This document shows positions 52,115 to 60,690 of a DNA stretch of 64,000 nt, in pieces. The translations under genes and the position numbers were made by a program. The notes beneath the pieces were generated by a model. That model made no database searches. It was not told where the DNA came from and was given only the letters and a program-made list of their open reading frames with translations. Numbering within the stretch: position 1 is the stretch's first letter; each line of letters opens with the position of its first letter. This DNA comes from JAHJBR01 sp040757035 (GTDB lineage Archaea; Micrarchaeota; Micrarchaeia; Anstonellales; Bilamarchaeaceae): NCBI GenBank assembly GCA_040757035.1, contig JBFLYM010000002.1, forward strand, positions 1 through 64,000, written 5' to 3'.

Positions 52115-53419
52115 ATGAAGCTAACCGAATCTCAGCATGCTGAATTTAAGGAAAGTCTTGCTAATCTTGATGCTATTGTAATTAGTGTGGTAGCCTTTGC
52201 GAATAACGGTGGCGGTAAAATATATATTGGAATAAAGGATGATGGAACAATAAAGGGTATTGATGTCGGAAAAAATACAATTGAAAATCTGGCTGCTGTA
52301 ATCACAAAAAATACTGAGACAGCAATACTGCCAAGGATTTATATTGAAGGAATTGAAAAAAAAATCATAATAGTCGTTGAAGTTGAAGAAAGCTCGGCCA
52401 AACCTCATTTTTATCGTAAAATTGCATATAAAAGGGTTGGAAAATCCAATATTCAAATGGACATTTTAGAAATAAAACAAATGATCTTAGATCAATCTGA
52501 ACGTAGTTTTGATGAAAGCCTTTTTGAGTTTGATTTATCAGAAATTAATACCTCTGTTTTCAATCGGTTCCTGGAAAAATGTAAGCAGAGCGGTAGATTA
52601 AACGTCAAAGAAGATGCGAGTTTAGAAGATCATATTGAAAAGTTGGGCGCATTAAAAGAAAGAAAGGTAAAATTAGGATTTTTACTAATGTTTGCTCAAA
52701 ACCCAACCCATTTTCTTCCTCATTTTGGGGTAAAACTTGCAAAAATATCTTCACAAACATTTTCAATTGGTTCGCTTGAACGCAGTATATTTTATACCGA
52801 ATCAATATTCAGAGTGATAGATGAGATAGTATTTGAAATAGTCAAAGAACTACCTAAAAGAGTGTACTTAGATGGCTCCAAACGTATAGAAGAACCTATA
52901 ATTCCAACTTCAGCAATTAGAGAATTTGTAGCCAATGCTTTGGTTCATTGTGATTATAGGATTGCATCATCTATTTCGATTTTGCTTACCCCAACTTGTT
53001 TAGAAATATCCAACCCAGGCAGATTGATGGGTTTGAAAATCCAGGATCTTTACAAAAAACACCGCTCAATACTTCGTAATCCATTTCTTGCCAGATTAAT
53101 GTTCCTTTCAGGAGATATTGAAGAATGGGGATCTGGAATTGAAAATGCAAATATAGCTGTACTAAAATCTGGCCTAAGTTTGCCACAATTCAATGTTAAT
53201 TCTGGTTTTTTCAGCGTACGAATAAATTTTGGTACTTCTCAAATTTCTGCTTCGGATAAAATTATCAAAATGCTCAAAGCAGGTCCATTAAGTAGTAAAC
53301 AAATAGCCAAAAAACTAGATATTGCAGACCGAACCGTGAGGGCGGAATTAAAGAAACTTGTGGATTTGGAAGCAATAAAAAAACAGCGAAAAGGTCGCAA
53401 AATTACCTATAAAATTTGA
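52115..53419 (+). CDS. AlbA_2 (Schlafen-like AAA_4) ATP-binding regulator with HTH
   Basis: 434 residues. AlbA_2 domain at ~1-120 (ESQHAEFKES...AFANNGGGKIYIGIKDDGTIKG), a HATPase_c_4-like segment at ~265-350 (SAIREFVANALVHCDY, LEISNPGRL, WGSGIENA) and a C-terminal HTH (SSKQIAKKLDIADRTVRAEL). Such proteins are putative transcriptional regulators or helicase-like factors. The gene is bounded by DR-B: one copy 28 bp upstream, the other starting at the stop codon. Confidence 0.85.
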   Translation: MKLTESQHAEFKESLANLDAIVISVVAFANNGGGKIYIGIKDDGTIKGIDVGKNTIENLAAVITKNTETAILPRIYIEGIEKKIIIVVEVEESSAKPHFYRKIAYKRVGKSNIQMDILEIKQMILDQSERSFDESLFEFDLSEINTSVFNRFLEKCKQSGRLNVKEDASLEDHIEKLGALKERKVKLGFLLMFAQNPTHFLPHFGVKLAKISSQTFSIGSLERSIFYTESIFRVIDEIVFEIVKELPKRVYLDGSKRIEEPIIPTSAIREFVANALVHCDYRIASSISILLTPTCLEISNPGRLMGLKIQDLYKKHRSILRNPFLARLMFLSGDIEEWGSGIENANIAVLKSGLSLPQFNVNSGFFSVRINFGTSQISASDKIIKMLKAGPLSSKQIAKKLDIADRTVRAELKKLVDLEAIKKQRKGRKITYKI

Positions 53420-53467
53420 TTCTGGCAATTGTGGCATAATAGTTGTTTGCCAGTATTTGCCAATATT
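53419..53467. repeat. direct repeat DR-B, downstream copy
   Basis: Begins at the last base of the AlbA_2 stop codon and ends five bases before the nspC stop on the other strand. It differs from the upstream copy by three transitions. Confidence 0.92.
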
Positions 53468-53472
53468 CAGAT

Positions 53473-54717
53473 TTATGAGAGCCGTTTTTTATAATCAGAA
53501 TATCCAAATTTTCGCACTATGCGCAAGTTTTCTTTACCGTTTAGTTTATGCGGATTGTAAATAGCAATTGAAGGATGCCTTACACCATTAAACATTGTTG
53601 TTTTCACCATGGAGTAATGCGCCATATCCAGAAAAACCAGCTTATCTCCAACACCGAGAGGTTTTGCAAACGAATAATCCCCGATTATATCTCCAGCAAG
53701 GCAGGTCACTCCAGTTAATTGATAGGTATATTTTTGTTCGCCTGGTTTTCCAGCCCCAATAATTTCTGGGCGATAGGGCATCGCAAGCACATCAGGCATA
53801 TGAGCTTCTGCAGAAGTGTCCAATATCGCAATTTTCATTTTGCTTTTGATTATTACATCTAAAACGCTTGCTACGAGCACACCCGCATTAAGCGCAACCG
53901 CTTCGCCTGGTTCAAGATAAACTTGCACAGAATATTTTTTCTTAAAATCGTTTATTGTTTTGCATAACAAATCAACATCGTAATCATTCCTTGTGATATG
54001 ATGACCGCCACCAAAATTTATCCATTTCATTTCAGAAATATAATTTTTGTACAATTTTTCAAACGATTTCAAAACGCGCACAAGTACATCTGAATTTTGT
54101 TCGCATAACGCATGAAAATGCAGTCCGTCTATTTTTGAAGCAATCTCGTCCAAATCCTCGCATTCGAGGTCTTCTGGTCGCACACCGAGCCTTGAACCTG
54201 GAACGCATGGATTGTAAAGCCTTGTTTTTATCTCAGAATATCCTGGATTTACCCTGAGTCCAACTTCTATTTTTTTTCCCAATTTTTTTTCAGATTCGGT
54301 TATCGCATCGCGATATTTTTTCCATTGCGAAATTGAGTTGAAAATTATGCAATTAGAATAGCGAATTACTTCATCCATGTCGCGTTTAGAATAAGCCGGC
54401 GCAAATGTATGAACTTCTTTTCCAAATTCTTCTTTGCCGAGTCGCGCTTCAATCGCTCCGCTTGCGCACACGCCATCAAGATATTTTTTTATTAATGGAA
54501 AAGTGGAATGCATCGCAAATGCTTTCAGAGCAAGAAAAATTTTTGTATTTGTACGCTTCCGAACCGAACTCAAAATTTTCAAATTCTTTTTCAGCAAATC
54601 TTCATTCACGATAAAGCATGGCGTTTCTATTTTATCTGTAATTTTTTTCGGGAAATTTTCTAATTCCCTGATATTGAACTTATCTGCGTTCATAGTTTCA
54701 TTCATAGTTTTATTCAT
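53473..54717 (-). CDS. nspC: carboxynorspermidine/carboxyspermidine decarboxylase
   Basis: 414 residues, fold type III PLP enzyme. The PLP Lys is in LALKAFAMHSTFP (~46-58); CASGAIEARLG, HALCEQ, WINFGGGHHITR and CLAGDIIGDY are NspC blocks. It forms spermidine or norspermidine from the carboxy precursor. Its ATG overlaps the dehydrogenase stop (TAATG). The start MNKTMNETMNAD contains a 12-bp repeat, so later Met codons may be used. Confidence 0.9.
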   Translation of the reverse strand: MNKTMNETMNADKFNIRELENFPKKITDKIETPCFIVNEDLLKKNLKILSSVRKRTNTKIFLALKAFAMHSTFPLIKKYLDGVCASGAIEARLGKEEFGKEVHTFAPAYSKRDMDEVIRYSNCIIFNSISQWKKYRDAITESEKKLGKKIEVGLRVNPGYSEIKTRLYNPCVPGSRLGVRPEDLECEDLDEIASKIDGLHFHALCEQNSDVLVRVLKSFEKLYKNYISEMKWINFGGGHHITRNDYDVDLLCKTINDFKKKYSVQVYLEPGEAVALNAGVLVASVLDVIIKSKMKIAILDTSAEAHMPDVLAMPYRPEIIGAGKPGEQKYTYQLTGVTCLAGDIIGDYSFAKPLGVGDKLVFLDMAHYSMVKTTMFNGVRHPSIAIYNPHKLNGKENLRIVRKFGYSDYKKRLS

Positions 54718-55940
54718 TACAGAAGTTTTCCTTTGAACTCAATTTGCTGCCATTTGAGTCCATATTTATTAAGCGCTTCCATGAACATATCAGGATCCAA
54801 TTGTTCAACATTAAACACGCCTGCTCCTTTCACTTTCCATACGCCTTTGAGTACTAACATCGCACCTATCATTGCAGGAACTCCTGTAGTATAAGAGACC
54901 GCTTGCGCCTGAACTTCTTTGTATGCTTCTGCGTGATCGCACATATTATAGATATACGTTTTCTTTTTTTTGCCGTCTTTGGTAATACCGTCAAATATAC
55001 ATCCTATTACCGTTTTGCCAGTGTAGTTCACGCCAAGCGAAGCCGGATCAGGAAGTAGAGCCTTCAAGAATTTCAGCGGTACTATTTTTTTACCTTCAAA
55101 ATCAATTTCATCTATTCGCGTCATCCCGATATTCTGAAGTACTCGCAGATGCGTTAAATAATTTTCAGAGAACGTCATCCAAAATCGTATGCGCTTCAAT
55201 CCGCGTATGTTTTTTATAAGCGATTCCAGTTCTTCATGATAAAGGAGATAACTTTCTTTTGGACCAACTACTGGATAATCGAACGAAAAATGCACGCTTT
55301 TAGGATTTAGTATTGGCGGTGTTTCAATCCATTTGCCGTTTTCCCAATGCTTTACTATTTGTGTGACTTCGCGAATATTTATTTCGGGATTAAAATTCGT
55401 TGCAAATGGGTGGCCATGACTACCGGCGTTGCAATCTAAAATATCTATGTTCGTTATCTCTTTATAGATATGCTTTTGCGCGTATGCACAAAAAACATTT
55501 GAAACACCTGGATCAAAACCACAACCAAGCACTGCAATTATTCCTCTTTTTTTGAATTTTTCTTGGTACGCCCATTGCCAACTATACTCAAAATGCGCTT
55601 CATCAGGTGGCTCATAATTTGCCGTGTCCAGATAGTGCACTCCTGTTTCAAGGCATGCGTCCATTATAGTTAAATCTTGGTAAGGAAGCGCGACGTTGAT
55701 TACTATGTCCGGTTTGAATTTATTTATAAGTTTGATTAATTCGGGAACTTTATCAGCGTCAACTTGCGCGGTTTTTATTTTTCTACCTGTATTTTTTTCT
55801 ATTTCGGCAGCTATTTTATCGCATTTTTCCACAGTTCTGCTGGCGATGCAGATTTCGGTAAAAACTTCAGGAACCTGCACGCATTTTTTTGCAACAACAT
55901 TTCCAACTCCGCCTGCACCAATAATTAATACTCTTCCCAT
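54717..55940 (-). CDS. carboxy(nor)spermidine dehydrogenase (saccharopine dehydrogenase-like)
   Basis: 407 residues. NAD(P)-binding VLIIGAGGVGNVVAKKC, YLDTANYEPPDEAHFEY and GCGFDPGVSNVF are typical of the Lys1-like carboxynorspermidine synthase family. It condenses putrescine (or diaminopropane) with aspartate semialdehyde, and NspC then decarboxylates the product. Coupled to nspC by a one-base overlap. Confidence 0.9.
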   Translation of the reverse strand: MGRVLIIGAGGVGNVVAKKCVQVPEVFTEICIASRTVEKCDKIAAEIEKNTGRKIKTAQVDADKVPELIKLINKFKPDIVINVALPYQDLTIMDACLETGVHYLDTANYEPPDEAHFEYSWQWAYQEKFKKRGIIAVLGCGFDPGVSNVFCAYAQKHIYKEITNIDILDCNAGSHGHPFATNFNPEINIREVTQIVKHWENGKWIETPPILNPKSVHFSFDYPVVGPKESYLLYHEELESLIKNIRGLKRIRFWMTFSENYLTHLRVLQNIGMTRIDEIDFEGKKIVPLKFLKALLPDPASLGVNYTGKTVIGCIFDGITKDGKKKKTYIYNMCDHAEAYKEVQAQAVSYTTGVPAMIGAMLVLKGVWKVKGAGVFNVEQLDPDMFMEALNKYGLKWQQIEFKGKLL

Positions 55941-56329
55941 ATTTTGTTCACCAGAATTAATATTTGCGATTTAACTTGTTAATTCGCATATAATTCGCAT
56001 ATGAAAGTTTTTAAACAGGATAGATAAAAAAGATATATAAAAATAATATACCGATCCACTAAAAAAACGTGGATCGCATATACGCAACCTGTCGAGATAA
56101 AACCTAAAAAACAAAACCGGAAAAACTTAGTGGGTTGCGTATATGATGAAATTGGATGATGAAATTAGTAGGACCGGTGGTTGGTTTAATAGTTGACTTG
56201 ATGGCGAGATTAATGATGGGTTAATGGTTGGTTATTTTGATTAATTCTAAAAATTGTTCCAAGGATTTGTATTTTGAGCATATAAAAAAACAAATGCACA
56301 ACGGCGAAAAACTTGCATCATCTAGTTCA
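55941..56329. other. 389-bp gap between dehydrogenase and aspS
   Basis: Contains the dehydrogenase promoter, the R4 element (56047-56143), then degenerate TGATGAAATTGG/GATGATGAAATTAG and GATTAATGATGGGTTAATGG units. The open frame of aspS extends into it (from TTG 56228), but without conserved residues. Confidence 0.5.
56047..56143 (-). repeat. 97-nt two-hairpin element, copy R4
   Basis: Full-length but more diverged. In stem 1 the T-A pair at position 6 of R1-R3 is G-C here, changed on both strands (CTCAACC/GGTTGAG to CGCAACC/GGTTGCG). Stem 2 is unchanged. Confidence 0.92.
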
Positions 56330-57697
56330 ATGAAAGAAATGAACATAGGTGCGATTTCAGAAAAAGATGAAGGTAAAACTGTTACTATTGCAGGTTGGAT
56401 ACATTCATTGAGAGAAATAGGAACTATTAGTTTTCTAACATTGCGCGACTCCAGCGGTAAAATTCAGGTCAAACTCTCCAAATCTCTTAAGTTCTCTAAA
56501 CCAAATAAATCAAACAACAAATCAGAAGAAGAATTAGAAAGAGAGAAAGAAGGAGAGAGTGTTGAATTAGTAGGAGAAAGCACTGAACTAGATAGAGAAA
56601 GCGCCGTACAGATGTGCGGAAAAGTAAGAAAAGACGCTCGCGCACCGAACGGAATAGAACTTGAAGCGCAAAGCGTGAAAGTACTTGGAAAGATTTATCA
56701 GTTGCCACCATTTTACCCTTTACAAAAAAACGAGCCTAATCTTAATGTAAGACTTGACAATAGATCACTCGACTTGCGTGGAGAAAGAACACGCGCGATT
56801 TTCAATATACGCGCAGCGCTTGAAAGCGGATTTAGAGATGCGGTTATCGCACTTAATTTTGAGGAAATAAACCCAGCGTGTATAGTTAGTTCTTCAACCG
56901 AAGGAGGCGCACAATTATTTAAGATTGATTATTTTGACCGACCGGCGTTTTTGGCACAAAGCCCGCAATTTTATAAACAGCTTGCGGTAATAGGCGGAAT
57001 GGAGCGCGTTTTTATGACCATGCCTGTTTTCAGAGCCGAAAAACACGAAGGTCCGTTTCATATAAACGAAATTCATCAAATGGATATAGAAATCGCATTC
57101 GCTGATGATGGCGATGCAATAGCGTTACTTTCTGAAGTTTTTTTGCACATGCTCGGGTCGGTAAAGGAAAACAATGAAAACGACCTAAACTCGCTCAATG
57201 TTAAAATGAATGTCCCGAATAAGGCTTCGCTGTACACATATTCGGATTTGGTTGAAACGCTTTCTGCAAACGGCGAAAAAATAACATGGGGCGAGGATTT
57301 TTCAAGGGAGCATGAAATGAAAATTTGCGAATTTGCGAAAAACGATGTTGTAATAGTAAAAGATTATCCAACCGCGATGCGTGCCTTCTATTCAATGCCT
57401 TATAAAGATAATCCAAAAATATGCAAAGCGTACGATCTTATATACAAAGGACTTGAAGTTGCTTCGGGCGCGCAGCGTATTCATGTTCCTGAATTGCTTA
57501 AAAAACAAGCGCTCGCAAAAGGCATGGATTTAGAAAGCCAAAGTCTTGCTTCTTACATTAGCGCGTTCAACTACGGCGCACCACCGCATGCTGGCTGGAG
57601 TATGGGTTTGGATAGAATAACCATGCAGGTGTGTGGATTGGATAACATACGAGAAGCAGTGATGTTCCCGCGCGACAAACAACGCGTTAAACCGTAG
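56330..57697 (+). CDS. aspS: aspartyl-tRNA synthetase (archaeal type)
   Basis: 455 residues from ATG 56330 (MKEMNIGAIS); earlier Met/TTG codons exist. The N-terminal OB fold (VTIAGWIHSLREIGTISFLTLRD) binds the anticodon. Class II motifs are visible: motif 2 FRAEKHEGPFHINEIHQMDIE and motif 3 GMDLES...GAPPHAGWSMGLDRI. The OB fold carries an unusual ~35-residue Ser/Glu/Lys-rich insertion (NKSNNKSEEELEREKEGES onwards) containing a 21-bp tandem duplication. It may be discriminating or charge Asn as well; not decidable here. Confidence 0.93.
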   Translation: MKEMNIGAISEKDEGKTVTIAGWIHSLREIGTISFLTLRDSSGKIQVKLSKSLKFSKPNKSNNKSEEELEREKEGESVELVGESTELDRESAVQMCGKVRKDARAPNGIELEAQSVKVLGKIYQLPPFYPLQKNEPNLNVRLDNRSLDLRGERTRAIFNIRAALESGFRDAVIALNFEEINPACIVSSSTEGGAQLFKIDYFDRPAFLAQSPQFYKQLAVIGGMERVFMTMPVFRAEKHEGPFHINEIHQMDIEIAFADDGDAIALLSEVFLHMLGSVKENNENDLNSLNVKMNVPNKASLYTYSDLVETLSANGEKITWGEDFSREHEMKICEFAKNDVVIVKDYPTAMRAFYSMPYKDNPKICKAYDLIYKGLEVASGAQRIHVPELLKKQALAKGMDLESQSLASYISAFNYGAPPHAGWSMGLDRITMQVCGLDNIREAVMFPRDKQRVKP

Positions 57698-57736
57698 TTA
57701 AAATGTTTTAAATATTGCGCAATACAAATTTCAATT

Positions 57737-58330
57737 ATGTCAATTGTAATTGAAATATTTGTAAATTTTTTTTCTGCGCTCATTTACTTACTTATTATAA
57801 TAGATCCGTTTGCGAGCCTTCCAATATTCGCAACTCTTACTCGAAAAATGACTGATTCAGAAATGCGTTTCTGCGCAAATCAAGCAGTGTTTATTGCAGG
57901 AGCACTCGCTTTGTTGTTCATATTTGCAGGCACTCAAATACTTTCTTTAATACAAGTAGATCTTCAATCATTTAAAATAGGAGGTGGAATAATTCTTGGT
58001 CTTCTTGGTCTTGAAACTGTGTTTGGATTTAGCTTTTCGAACAATGCAAAAAATAAGAATAACGCAATCATAACTCTCATCGCAACTCCATTGCTTACTG
58101 GACCCGGCCTTATAACTTCGCTTATAGTAATGACAAATGAGCAAGGTTATGTAATTCCGCTGACAGCAACCATTTCCGCACTTTATATTTCATTACTAAT
58201 ACTTGAAAATTCGGCCAGGATAAGCAAAAAGCTTGGTTCTGGAACAATTAATATTATCACTAGAGTTTTTGGCTTATTTTTAGTTGCACTTGGAGTTTCT
58301 TATATACGCGCAGGTATTATCGCTACATAG
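57737..58330 (+). CDS. MarC-family membrane protein
   Basis: 197 residues with six hydrophobic segments. LLIIIDPFASLPIFATLT and SFKIGGGIILGLLGLETVFG are MarC/YchE signatures, and ATPLLTGPGLITSLIV precedes the fourth helix. Function unknown in the family; not a proven antibiotic-resistance determinant. It is the left neighbour of the DR-C unit. Confidence 0.85.
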   Translation: MSIVIEIFVNFFSALIYLLIIIDPFASLPIFATLTRKMTDSEMRFCANQAVFIAGALALLFIFAGTQILSLIQVDLQSFKIGGGIILGLLGLETVFGFSFSNNAKNKNNAIITLIATPLLTGPGLITSLIVMTNEQGYVIPLTATISALYISLLILENSARISKKLGSGTINIITRVFGLFLVALGVSYIRAGIIAT

Positions 58331-58399
58331 TATCCAATGCTTTTTTGATAAATCTCGAACGGAAAATTTTTCGTCGCGAAGAGAGATATGGAGAAAAAA

Positions 58400-58453
58400 T
58401 TTGTTCAGACTTACGACCATTTTCGACTATTTTTGGTCGGTTTTCTGAACAAA
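58400..58453. repeat. direct repeat DR-C, downstream copy
   Basis: 54 bp matching 59679-59732 with one mismatch. It overlaps the last codons and stop of the ATPase at 58427. Inner dyad: TTGTTCAGA...CGACCA and TGGTCG...TCTGAACAA. Confidence 0.93.
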
Positions 58454-59641
58454 ACCAAGAACAATAAGCGCATCGTCGTTCATGACAACTCCTTTCTTTC
58501 CTTCGAATTGAGAGGTTCCTTTGGAACTTCCACCTATTTCGAACAAAACAGTTTTCTCACCAATTTTAACTAGATAATCAGGAACTTTTCTCATTTTTTT
58601 AGGTATGAAAATTGGAAATCCGAGTTCGGAAATGTGAAAGACAAAATATTCTTCTCGCAGTGCACCCAATTCCGCTTCGCGCATGAGTTGGTCTGCAAAA
58701 GCCGAACGTAGATTCGGATGCGAAAAAATCAGTTTAACCGTTGCCTTTGCTTTTGCTTTCGGGGAGTCTTCTTCTATATATCTTATTATCCCCAATTCGT
58801 ACAACATGCGTGCGGCCTCATAAACCGTTGATTTTGCATATCCGCTCATTAAGGAGAATGAAGTATAACTAAATTCTCCTGGTTTGGATGATGCCAAAAA
58901 AGAAAGAAGTCGTTCTGCAACATCAACCTTGTTTTCACTAAGGCTGAATTCTGCGAGTGCGTCTTCGTATATCATTTTTTTCATGAGTCGGAATATCGCA
59001 TCTTTTGCCGAAATTCCAGACGGAAATCCGCCTAAATTCAAGTATGTTCGATAATGTTTTTCAATATCCGGATGAGCCGCAAGCCAGTGTATTGTATTTT
59101 TTTTATCCACTGCTTCTTCTAAACTGGCAGAATAATCCGCACAATCCAAAATGTAAACAAATTCGCGGAAAGTTAGCGGGGACAGGGGCATTTCGATTGC
59201 CCGACGCCCTAACGTTATCGCGCCTTTTTTCAACGCAGCTGTAGAAGACCCAGAAACTACAATCGTCAAATCAAAATTATCACAAATATTTTTCAGTTCG
59301 TTTATCCATCTCACGTATTGATGAATTTCGTCTATGAATATTATCTTGTATCCGTTTCTGTATAAATGCTCTATAGTATTATAAAGACCTTCGGATTTGA
59401 TTAGCACAGAATCTGCTGAAAAATAAAAAGATTCTTTATATTCGTCGAACAATTGAATAAGAAGAGTGGTTTTTCCAATTCCTCGTATTCCAGGAACGAT
59501 TATTACTGGTTTCTTCATATTTTGCCCTTTGAATTCCTCAATAAGGCGTTTTAGTTTCGGATATAATAAGCGCTTCCTATAATCCTTTACAAGTAAGGTA
59601 TTTTCCACGGCTACTCGATAGAGTTTTTCTATTTCGATCAT
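58427..59641 (-). CDS. AAA+ ATPase with winged helix and nuclease-like C-terminus
   Basis: 404 residues. Walker A PGIRGIGKTT at ~50-59, Walker B IIFIDEIHQ at ~100-108, sensor VVSGSSTAAL, a winged helix at ~255-290 (FSYTSFSLMSGYAKSTVYEA) and C-terminal VPDYLVKIG...LFEIGGSSK. Paralogue of the 2851-4041 protein (HPNLR, EIGG-SK). The last ~10 residues (VLGFVQKTDQK region) are encoded by the flanking repeat DR-C, showing that the repeat defines the gene boundary. Role unknown. Confidence 0.83.
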   Translation of the reverse strand: MIEIEKLYRVAVENTLLVKDYRKRLLYPKLKRLIEEFKGQNMKKPVIIVPGIRGIGKTTLLIQLFDEYKESFYFSADSVLIKSEGLYNTIEHLYRNGYKIIFIDEIHQYVRWINELKNICDNFDLTIVVSGSSTAALKKGAITLGRRAIEMPLSPLTFREFVYILDCADYSASLEEAVDKKNTIHWLAAHPDIEKHYRTYLNLGGFPSGISAKDAIFRLMKKMIYEDALAEFSLSENKVDVAERLLSFLASSKPGEFSYTSFSLMSGYAKSTVYEAARMLYELGIIRYIEEDSPKAKAKATVKLIFSHPNLRSAFADQLMREAELGALREEYFVFHISELGFPIFIPKKMRKVPDYLVKIGEKTVLFEIGGSSKGTSQFEGKKGVVMNDDALIVLGFVQKTDQK

Positions 59642-59678
59642 ATCAAAATATATACCGTATTTATTTTTAATTCTTTCT

Positions 59679-59732
59679 TTTGTTCAGACTTACGACCATT
59701 TTCGGCTATTTTTGGTCGGTTTTCTGAACAAA
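59679..59732. repeat. direct repeat DR-C, upstream copy
   Basis: 37 bp before the ATPase ATG 59641. An 11-bp inverted repeat CGAACGGAAAA lies outside both DR-C copies (58356-58366 and, inverted, 59741-59751), a possible outer end. Confidence 0.92.
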
Positions 59733-59767
59733 TGATTAGCTTTTCCGTTCGCAATAGATAAAAAATC

Positions 59768-60316
59768 TTATAATATAAAAACCGCAACCGCAATTACTGT
59801 ATTCCACATTCCGTTTTTATCGCATATCGCTGATTGAGTGATATTTGTGGTTCTAACAATTTCTTTGCTCATTTTGAAATATTTTTCTTTTTCGTTCCAC
59901 GCTTGAGCTGGATTAAATGGAATGCCAAGTGTGGTTGCAAGCATTGAAGCCGCAAGATCTTCTGAGTACTCTCCTGCTTTTTCATCTGTTTGCCCATATG
60001 CATGATGCTCGCTTAGATAGCCATATTTTTTCTTATCTTTTGGAAGAGCACAACCAATGCTTGCAGCTATAAGTCTGTTTGGTTCATCCGATGCAATTCT
60101 TGCCATCACACAGAAAATTACTTGACCCGCTTTTAGTTGTTTTAATCCTCTTTCTTTTGAAATAGTTTTGCATCCAGGCGGAAAAATACTTGAAACACTG
60201 ACAATATTAAATTGAGCTATACCCGCATCGCGCAATGCACTCTCAAATGAAGAAAGTGTATCCCGACCTTTTCCCACACCTTTCGTAAGAAACATTTTTT
60301 TCGGTACAAGTACCAT
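59768..60316 (-). CDS. pdaD: pyruvoyl-dependent arginine decarboxylase
   Basis: 182 residues from ATG 60316. FNIVSVSSIFPPGCK carries the Ser-Ser self-cleavage site that forms the pyruvoyl group. LTKGVGKG, EHHAYGQ and the late NMWN-like GMWNTVIAVAVF are family features. It converts arginine to agmatine, first step of the polyamine route whose later enzymes are at 28.6 and 53.5-55.9 kb. Confidence 0.92.
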   Translation of the reverse strand: MVLVPKKMFLTKGVGKGRDTLSSFESALRDAGIAQFNIVSVSSIFPPGCKTISKERGLKQLKAGQVIFCVMARIASDEPNRLIAASIGCALPKDKKKYGYLSEHHAYGQTDEKAGEYSEDLAASMLATTLGIPFNPAQAWNEKEKYFKMSKEIVRTTNITQSAICDKNGMWNTVIAVAVFIL

Positions 60317-60336
60317 AAGAACCAAATATTTAGGAA

Positions 60337-60639
60337 CTAGCCAAAAAGGTTTGCTAGTCCTTCGGCTGCTTGTTCTTCCTTTTTCGCTTTATCTTCTTCT
60401 GGTTTTTCCTCTTTTTTGGTTTCTGTTGTTGTTGCTGGTGCAACTGTAGCCACGCTTGCATTTTTGAGAAGCTCTTCTATATTTGTATCTTTTGTTGCAT
60501 CAACAAGTAGTTTCACTTTTGCGTTGTCAATCTCAATTCCGGACGCATTAAGTACAGAGATTATATTTGATTCATTTATCTCTTTTCCTGCCCCATAAAG
60601 AAGCAATACTGCGTGCAAATATGGATCTATTTTTGTCAT
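60337..60639 (-). CDS. rpl12: ribosomal protein P1 (archaeal L12)
   Basis: 100 residues: helical dimerisation N-terminus (PYLHAVLLLYGAGKEINESNI), an Ala/Thr hinge, a Lys/Glu run and the terminal GLANLFG that recruits translation GTPases. Last gene of L1-P0-P1. Confidence 0.93.
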   Translation of the reverse strand: MTKIDPYLHAVLLLYGAGKEINESNIISVLNASGIEIDNAKVKLLVDATKDTNIEELLKNASVATVAPATTTETKKEEKPEEDKAKKEEQAAEGLANLFG

Positions 60640-60690
60640 GTATCATTCACCTACCTTTGCTTATTTTTATCTTTTGTTATTTATCTTTTA

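Noticed and set aside
56228..56329. N-terminal extension of AspS from TTG 56228
   Set aside because: No conserved residues before MKEMNIGAIS, and the OB fold begins after it.
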